DNA of 64,000 nucleotides, taken from NCBI GenBank assembly GCA_029204045.2, contig CM055076.1, positions 11,508,069 to 11,572,068 on the forward strand. Reading direction: 5' to 3'. This document shows positions 56,873-64,000 of this stretch, piece after piece; positions within the stretch are counted from its first letter, which is position 1; each line of letters opens with the position of its first letter. A program made the translations under genes and the position numbers. The stretch comes from Tillandsia leiboldiana. Lineage: Eukaryota > Streptophyta > Magnoliopsida > Poales > Bromeliaceae. The notes beneath the pieces were generated by a model, which was given only the letters and a program-made list of their open reading frames with translations, was not told the DNA's origin and searched no databases.

Positions 56873-59800
56873 TGTAGTAACCGTAATTTTTAAAATTCAA
56901 AATTTAAGTTTAAATAATTTTCAGAATTATTAAAATAGCAAAAATTGGCAATTAGTGGGTCAATAGTGGCCCAGAAATATTGATTTTTGATCGGGGTCTG
57001 ATCTGGAAAATCCGAGATCACCATTGCGATCGTCTCGTCGAAACATAGAAGTTTCATATTCATATGTTTTCGATCCGACGGTCGGATCTTCCAGAAATCA
57101 GAAATCAAAAACGGGCCCCGCGACTTAAGTGTGAATAGTAACTCGCGATTTTCGGCCCTTCGCGAGCAACAGTTGGCCGAACCACTGTCTAGAACCCTGA
57201 CATAGGGGTATGAGTAATGGATCCTAACTAATTTCGACGTTCTGAGCGCAATGGCACTGTCGGATTTCGCGTTTGACGCTCCGAGTGCATCGGGATGCGT
57301 GCAGCACACCGCAAAACGTCGAACTTTATGGCCCGAGATTTCGTACGATCACCAAATTAGACAAATGAGAAGCCTATTTTGAAGGTCTCGACGAGCCGGA
57401 CGTCGTGGCGAAGTCCGTTTCGCGAAACGACGACCGGATTGTCTCGAAATGCGTGAAAAGTGCTCAAAATTGGACTAAAATGTGTAAAAGGCTAATGTTT
57501 TATGTGCCTAAAAGCTAGGGCTTTGTACCATAAGGGGTTTAGTGCACCCACTGAGAAAGCCTCGGAGGATTGGGATAAGTGTGAATGGGGATTGTGGTTA
57601 GAATCAAGCATTAAAGGGAAGTTGGTCTCTTGAGCTTCTATAGGGTGAACCTGAGGAGTCATGTTGGGACCCTGTTCACTGGGCTTCTACAGACCTAAGT
57701 GGCCCACGAAGGTTGCTGTGCAGAGCTCGGAGCCTAGTGGGTGTGTGTGTGAACCGGGTTGAGAGAATAATGCAAAGAATCTTGCATTTAATAGTGTTGC
57801 CTCTTGGACTACCCAGGGCCAGAGCTCGAAGAGTTTTAGAGAGGATTTCGAAGCATCAAACTCCTCTGATCCTTCCAGACCAAAACCAGAGTGTAGGGTG
57901 GCCGAGGAGTCACAACCCATTGTTGTGAACTCGGGGAAGAGAGAGAAGGAGAAGCTTGGAAGCAATTTCTTCCTAGTCTAAATCTGGTGACCCTGAGGAG
58001 TTCCTGGAGCGAGGAGGACCTTGCTGAAGAGTGCCCGTGGCCGCGCGTGCAAGGGGGATCGAGTTCCGGCTTCTTCCTCCTTCACCAACTCCGGCCAGGG
58101 TAAGGTTTCCAAACCTTTAGTTGTTTGTGCCAGGACCTTTAACAGTGGACCTCTTAGGTCCTTAGATTCTCTTCTGCACAAGCCCGAACCCCCATGCAGC
58201 TTGGTTGGCCGGCGGGAGCAAGGTCTCGCCGGAAACCTAGAAGAGCTCCGCCTCGGAAGATCTCAGCAAACGCTTGATCTCAATGCACCAAACTTGGTGT
58301 GCTTGGACTGTAGGAGGAGGGTACCAACTCCACAAAATTTGGTGGAGTATGGTTGACCCGTTGAGTGGCAGTTTAATGCCCTAGTTTCGGGTTTTTGTTG
58401 CACTTGGCCGAGCTTGCAGCTCCGGCGCCGGCGCGCCTCCCCGTCGCCGGCCACTTGCCCAAAAGTGTTGCTGGGAGTGTAAGGGGTGCATCCATGCACT
58501 TGCATGCTGCCCATGCAGCATTAGAAAGATTAATGGCCATTGTTGACCCGAAATGGAGCAATCGCGGCCGCCGGAGCTCCGGCCACTTCCGGCCGGGGAG
58601 AGGTGGTTGGGAAGCTTCATATGACCCCATGGAAGCTTTCCATCCATGTTGTAAAGCTTCAAAGTGGCTCTGTAAAAATCCGCCATTAGAGGTGTTGAGC
58701 TCAAAACCGGAGCTTGCTCCGCCGCGCCGCCGCCGCACCCCGGGGTCCCGCCACATGCATGGAAAGTTTCAGAGGAACATTTGGCACCTATTGGTGCTTG
58801 TGGTTGGATCCCAGAACCCCTAGGTTAGTGATCACGAATTTCAATGTTTGCCTCCATCTTCTTCAACCTTGGAGTCGGCCAACCCGAGGCTTTGGGTTGC
58901 TCCAAGATGCTGGGAAAAACTCCTGCAGCCTGGAGGATCATCTCCTTCCAAGAAATTTTGGAGCTGGGGCAGAGATTGCAGAGAATCGAGGCTGGGTTGG
59001 GTGCTTGTGTGTGTGTGTGTAGTGTGCACATATGGTGCTTGACAAAATGTCTCACAGAACTTCCAAGCAAAATTTGACAAAACTTTGTATATGAAAGTTG
59101 TTTAGAATTGTCCCCTGAGCTTGATGCTCACTTCAGGTCAACATGGATCTGTGTGGACAAGTGTATGGTGCATTGTGAACTTATGCAAAAGCAAGGTGAT
59201 GGATCTGGGTGATCCAGTGGATCTGGGCTGCATCTAGGGCAAGCCCTGTGATCCTGGCATCATCCAGAGATGGTTTGATATAGAAAGTTTTGTCTGGAAA
59301 TGTGTGGATTCAAAGATGAGTCATAACCAAGCCTTAATGCAATAATTAATTAAAAACAGTGTTAGGGTCTGGTTGGAAAACTGTAACAGTGAGCTCCTGG
59401 CTAATTTGGGGTCACTGGACGCGATGCTCGCGTTAGATTTAGGTTTCGATGATCCGGAGAAACAAAAATGCAAATGGCTATGTTAGAAGTGTATATTATG
59501 GCCCGAAGTTTTCCTCGGGATGCGTGCTGCCACAAATGTGTGAGCACGGTGTTCAGCAAGTTAAAAGTCACCTGCTGGAAGTGACGGTTTGTTAAAATGA
59601 GTTTCCAGTTGAAAGAACGAGCGAAAACAGTGCTCAAATGACACTATTAGTTAAATAATTAGAGGTTTTAAAATGGATCTGGGGTTTAAGTTGTGATTAG
59701 TGAATTCGAGGTTGATCAATATGTTTGATTCAGGTCTGTCCAGTTTGCATCTGGTTCTGAGCATACAGTCGATTCAGTCTTGTCGCCTGCGATTTGACAG

Positions 59801-61585
59801 GTGGGTTTATCTTCGGTCCGGGCTTTATCATTTCGGCCCTCTGTGTACGGTATTGGTTGGACCCCTGTTTTTGGTAGCTTAACTATTACTTTGAGCCTGC
59901 CTTCCTTTTGATTCAGTTTATACTGCTTCATGCCTGAGTTATAACTTTTATCAGTTATCTGTTGCTTTACATAGTGCTTCCAGTATTTCATATCATTATT
60001 CTGGACATTGCCATGCCTGATTGGTCATTTGCTAGGTTATATACCTGATTATCAGTACTACCTGATTATATCTGATCCATGATATATAGTTGCTGCTTAT
60101 TCTTGCATGTGAGTTGAGACTCAGTTGATTCTGATATTGCATCCCTGTTGGGATTTCCCGGCTTGTTGCCGATTACCCGGTCAGTGGACCGAGAGATTGA
60201 GCATTTGCATTATGATTGAGCCTGCTTTCCTGTTGATCAAATATTACACTGCTGAACACATAATTTTAATTAACTAATGTTTTACTGAACTTCGTAGGGT
60301 AGCCTGAGTCTGTTCTTGTTTGATAGGACAAGGGCAACGCTCTTCGAGGTTTGGACTTTTCAAAATGTTTTTCTCAAAATAAATATGTGTTTGGTTTTGT
60401 ATGTTTGGTTGGTCTGCATGATTGAGTTGAGATTTGCTGTTGATCTTATGTGAGTCGAGATTTGCCTTTGATCTTGCATATGAGTTGAGATTCAGTTGAT
60501 TCTGATATTGTATCCTTGATTAGGTAGTTGATAATTATGAGTTGAGATTCAGTTGATTCTGATATTGCATTCTTGATTGGATTAGTTGATGATTATTCCT
60601 GCATGAGATGTTGGTACACTATTGTTGCATCCCAGTGGGGATTTCCCGGCTTGTTGCCGATTTCCCGGTCTGTGAACCGTGAGCTTGAGCATTCGCATGA
60701 TTGATCGCCACGCACCGCTGTACTTCACGAACATTGCCGGGGTCGCTCCCCGTGGATATTGTTCTTTACCGGTAAAGGGTCACATCGACCCGTGAACCCC
60801 CTGATAGCACTTGTGGGTGCGGGGTTATGTCAGCCAGATAGGTGCCAGATAGTGGCATGAGCCTGAGGTCTTCGTGACCAATAGTGGCATTGATTGGGAA
60901 CTTGATATTCTTATGATTGATGCATAGCTCTTATACTTCTATATCCTAGCATGATCAGTACCTATTGCATATGTTGCCTGTCTAGCCTGCTTTTATCATA
61001 TCTCATGATTCCCCGGTTACTAATCCTGTTATGGTTATCAACTTATGCCTACTTAAAGATTTTGTAAGTTGTTTTAAATTACAGCTCCAAAGATATATCT
61101 GCTTTACCTAACATGTGATTATTACTATCCTCTAGTATTGTATACCAGTAGGTACGATCTGCTATTTCTCGGCTCGTCGTGCCCACTGGGATACACTCCG
61201 GTGTGTCTCACACCCTCGGGTGACTGTTTTTCAGGTCAAGCGGGTGTTGGGATGTCAGGACGTATTGGCGAGGTATCGATATAGAGGTTGACCCTGGACA
61301 GCCGAAAAGTTATGTAATAGATGTTTGAGAGAAAGGATTTTGTATTTCAGTTGTATATTTGTAAAGATAGTTGTAAGGTTTTCTTGTAATATTATTTGTA
61401 GTACGTAGTTAGTACTCTGATGTTGTTGCTAAGCTAGCCGTGCATATATAGAAAAGGCTCAATTCCAAAGGGGATTGGGACTCTTCTATATATGTGGCGG
61501 TCTGTCATTGCCCTGGCTGTTTTTGCAACTCTGATAAAAAAAAAAAAAAAATTTATACACTGGTTTTTGAACTCGGGGCGTGACA
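56873..61585 (+). mobile_element. Solo C-family LTR C2 (4713 bp)
   Basis: It starts TGTAGTAACCG and ends CTCGGGGCGTGACA, with target duplication GGTAT at 56868-56872 and 61586-61590. It is the only complete C LTR in the window and serves as reference for C1, C3, C4 and C5. Features: CCGACGGTCGGATCTTCC (about 57074-57091), a GTGTGTGTG run (59009-59020), a GTTCTTGTTTGATAGG motif (60306), TTTACCGGTAAAG (about 60766), the stem-loop GGGATACAC/GTGTGTC (61186-61209) and a poly-A run (61537-61551). Open frames across it lack known domains. Confidence 0.93.
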
Positions 61586-62973
61586 GGTATACTACTGCCA
61601 CTAACACAGTGGCAACAAATAAAACCACAACCCGGGACCACCGTTCACCCAAACGGCTCCCGACACAGATAAACGACCAACTACATCTACCAGACTCCAC
61701 TCTGCTCCTAAGCACGAGTGTAACATGCATCCCACACTAAAAAGAATCCCGACCACTCGTCCCACTACCCGGGCGAGTATAACACTATGTCCAGGAAAGA
61801 ATAAGAAGTGTGGATGTCAAAACATAAATAACCCTAGCCCAAGTGAGGGTTTTCTACTGGTCTGGTTACACATGCAGCATATGACGGGGGTGCTAGGTCA
61901 AGTTCCAAGATAACACTAATTTAACAGATGGTAGAAAGCAAGGAGATCACAAGATCATCAGATAGTACAAGGAATAGCAATTCCTACATTCTAGCATGCT
62001 ACACAAGAAATTCACTATCATGCATAGTCCTACTATAGCAGATTTAATGTACAGTCCATCAATCTTGGAGACAAGGCCACCCACCGGAGAACGCTAACAG
62101 TCCAAAGTCCAACAGTTGAAAATACCAGGAGCAACAACCTTTACTAATCCACAGTCCCGATGGTCCAAAGACACTGAACAACTCCTCCTGGTACAAACAT
62201 ACAGTCCAAAGTTACACTTTATTCCAAAAATATCCAAATACAACAATCTGCAGAAAATAGTCCTGAAGATCTGAAATTTCCACCTGCAGAACAGACTCCG
62301 AAAAATCCGTTAAAAATACTTCTGTGATCCTCACGGCGAGACCTTCGAAACGGGTACCTGCACGTCAAATTCCGAGCCCCGTAGGCCGAGTTAAAAATTC
62401 CACAACACAGGGTGCGCAAAACCTCACAACAACACAACTGTAACACTCTGCACAGTAAAGGGGGAAGAATATACCTTCGGGAAAGTCTCAGAAAAATCCC
62501 CAAAAAATACGACAATAATCATCGCGACGAGTAGATGCAAAAAGTTTACAGGCTCGTCTCGATCTGACGCTCGAGCGCGGAGATAAAATTCCGGCAAGGG
62601 GCTGCTTTCCATAAACTCCACCAGCAGAGAAGGGGGTTAAAAACGTACCAGAAACCCCAATAAAAGCTCAAATCCGAGAAAAGTGGGTAATACAGAAATC
62701 GTAGATCTACCTCTCGTGAATCCAACGCCGTGGAAATCGCCCAAAAATACTGTCGGAATAGCTCTGTGGACCTCTCAGACCGAACTGCGACGATAACGGA
62801 CCTTCGATGAAAGATCGTCGCTCTGTGCTACGATGTCGAAGTCATCGACGCCGCGGCTTCCAAAAATTCTGGGCCTCTGCCAAAAGATGCGGAACAAGCA
62901 GAGCTCCAACTTTACTGAGGGTCTAAGGGCAGAGGAGTTTGGGAAAAGCCTCAACTCGGAGAGAGGAGGGGGG

Positions 62974-62981
62974 TATATATA
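62974..62981 (-). promoter_or_regulatory. TATA box in LTR D
   Basis: Minus-strand TATATATA lies about 800 nt from the LTR start, downstream of the GC-rich block. Similar position to the TATA box in LTR B. Confidence 0.6.
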
Positions 62982-63777
62982 GGCTCAACCAAAAAAAATC
63001 CAAAATTGGACTTTTGGGCCCAATTCCGGGCGCTCGGGGCATCCGGGCTGCTACAGTGTTGGGCCCGGCCCAACACTGTGCGCGCCCAGATTGCTCTGGA
63101 GCCGCCACATGGCCTCGCGGCTCTCCCCGCGCCCGGCGCACGCGCGCCCGTGAATCGCGGAGCGCCGCGTGGCCCGACAGGGCACCGTGGGGCGGCTGCG
63201 CCCGGCCAACCGCGGGGCGCCACGTGGCCCCCCCACGTCGCCCCCAACCGCCCGCCGTACGGTCACCTGCCCCCATCACTGCGTGGACTGCGCGCACAAG
63301 AGCCAGCCAGTCACGAGCCGCCACGTGTCCACCCTCCGGTCAATCGTACTCCGCGTCTTTTCCGTGGACCGCGCCCGCTGCGCCGGCCAACTGGTAGCCG
63401 CCACATGTCCAGCGCCCGGGTGTACGCCTCCGCGGTGGACCGAGCGGCTGCGCCTCCACCCGCCGCCGCGCTCCGCCGCCAGCCGCCGCCTCTCCGGCCG
63501 CCGGAACAGTGCCCACAAATCTCGAAATCTGTGTTTTCGCATCCGGGCTCCGAAAAATAAGTAAATAGTCCATCTTCATCGTTTTCGCGGGCTGAATCCA
63601 AATCCGATGTCCGTTTGGCCCAATTCCACTTCTAAAATTTTCCAAAGGCCTCCGGTTAAGCAAACTTGCTCCCATTTTACACTAGGAATCCATTTCTTGG
63701 GCCCGACACGCGCGCAAACACTCCCAGAAGCCACTAATCCATCAATAAACCCTTAAGAGGGGATTCAGGTCCTCATA

Positions 63778-64000
63778 TCCTCCCCCACTAAAAGAAAGTT
63801 TCATCCTCGAAACTAACATGGCTCAAAAGGGAGTCTCCAAGCCAAAGGTAAGTATCCAACAACACAGTCTCCAACTCCCCAGTCGCTACTCACTCTCCAC
63901 AATGCGAATCCAAAGCTGGAAAAACCTCAGGAACTCCATAAACTGGGGACAAGGAAGAACAGTCAACTCTACTCGTCCAAACTAAACGAATTACGCCAAC
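63778..64000 (-). mobile_element. 3' edge of element D internal region, PPT and hairpin
   Basis: Minus-strand TTTTAGTGGGGGAGGA abuts the LTR, preceded by the inverted repeat AGTTTC/GAAACT (63797-63802 and 63809-63814). The remaining 185 bases show no recognisable pol tail; the element continues beyond the window. Confidence 0.8.

Larger units (their letters stand above)
55306..63777 (-). mobile_element. 3' LTR of element D (about 3.75 kb), split by C2
   Basis: On the + strand it starts TGTCACGCCCCGGGGTCG. The far end reads, on the minus strand, TATGAGGACCTGAATCCCC directly after a PPT, and aligns with the start of B' (TGTGAGGTCCCGGAATCC). The LTR is 55306-56872 plus 61591-63777. It has a TATA box (62974-62981), a GC-rich block (about 63050-63500), two GGGA-CCGTT hairpins (56258-56287 and 61633-61662), the stem-loop (55703-55780) and the U5-end hairpin (about 55357-55381). 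The 5' LTR lies beyond the window. Confidence 0.88.

Noticed and set aside
63790..64000. Chromodomain-like pol tail at the right edge
   Set aside because: Position fits, but translating the minus strand gave no recognisable motif in any frame.

Overview
This is nuclear DNA of a flowering plant, made almost entirely of nested LTR retrotransposons. The signs are tRNA-iMet primer sites, chromovirus-type Ty3/gypsy pol, a Ty1/copia Sirevirus-type LTR, miniature TRIM elements and a spliced plant-mobile-domain (PMD) gene. The species cannot be read from the window. There are no bacterial features, rRNA, tRNA or CRISPR. The only non-LTR gene seen is a broken PMD gene on the minus strand at about 52.7-55.2 kb.

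Layout. 1-1479: end of a plus-strand gypsy LTR (L0) with a complete TRIM inside it. 1480-22081: a diverged 3' LTR (H) with its polypurine tract (PPT). It is split by two solo LTRs, B (3269-16555, target duplication TAGAC) and B' (17993-21433, CAGTA). B itself holds a complete minus-strand gypsy element, A (3481-13937, CACCG), with about 3.5-kb LTRs and a decayed gag-pol. 22082-30029: three end-truncated pieces in a row, namely a C-family LTR (C1), the 3' part of a Sirevirus and an E-family LTR (E1). 30030-42364: a short non-coding minus-strand C element whose right LTR is split by a complete minus-strand E element (32406-41933, AATAC). E keeps recognisable RT, RNase H, integrase and chromodomain-like coding broken by two stop codons. 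42365-45297: a gene-free stretch of several tandem repeats. 45298-51659: a second TRIM, then LTR fragments G, C5 and J, with solo LTR A2 (46082-49368, GATAC) inside G. 52670-55170: the PMD pseudogene. 55306-64000: the 3' LTR and internal edge of another minus-strand element (D), whose LTR holds a 4.7-kb solo C LTR (C2, GGTAT).

The strongest signal outside ordinary annotation is recurrent RNA-like structure. LTRs with different 5' halves share the same series of small inverted repeats in their 3' halves, and the paired arms change together. A similar hairpin with a fixed 6-nt loop lies just before the PPT of five internal regions. Separate tandem arrays of mini-hairpins with co-varying arms occur at 8.05-8.19, 16.96-17.64 and 52.2-52.3 kb. 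Most copies lack working gag or pol yet several have nearly identical LTR pairs, which suggests mobilisation in trans.
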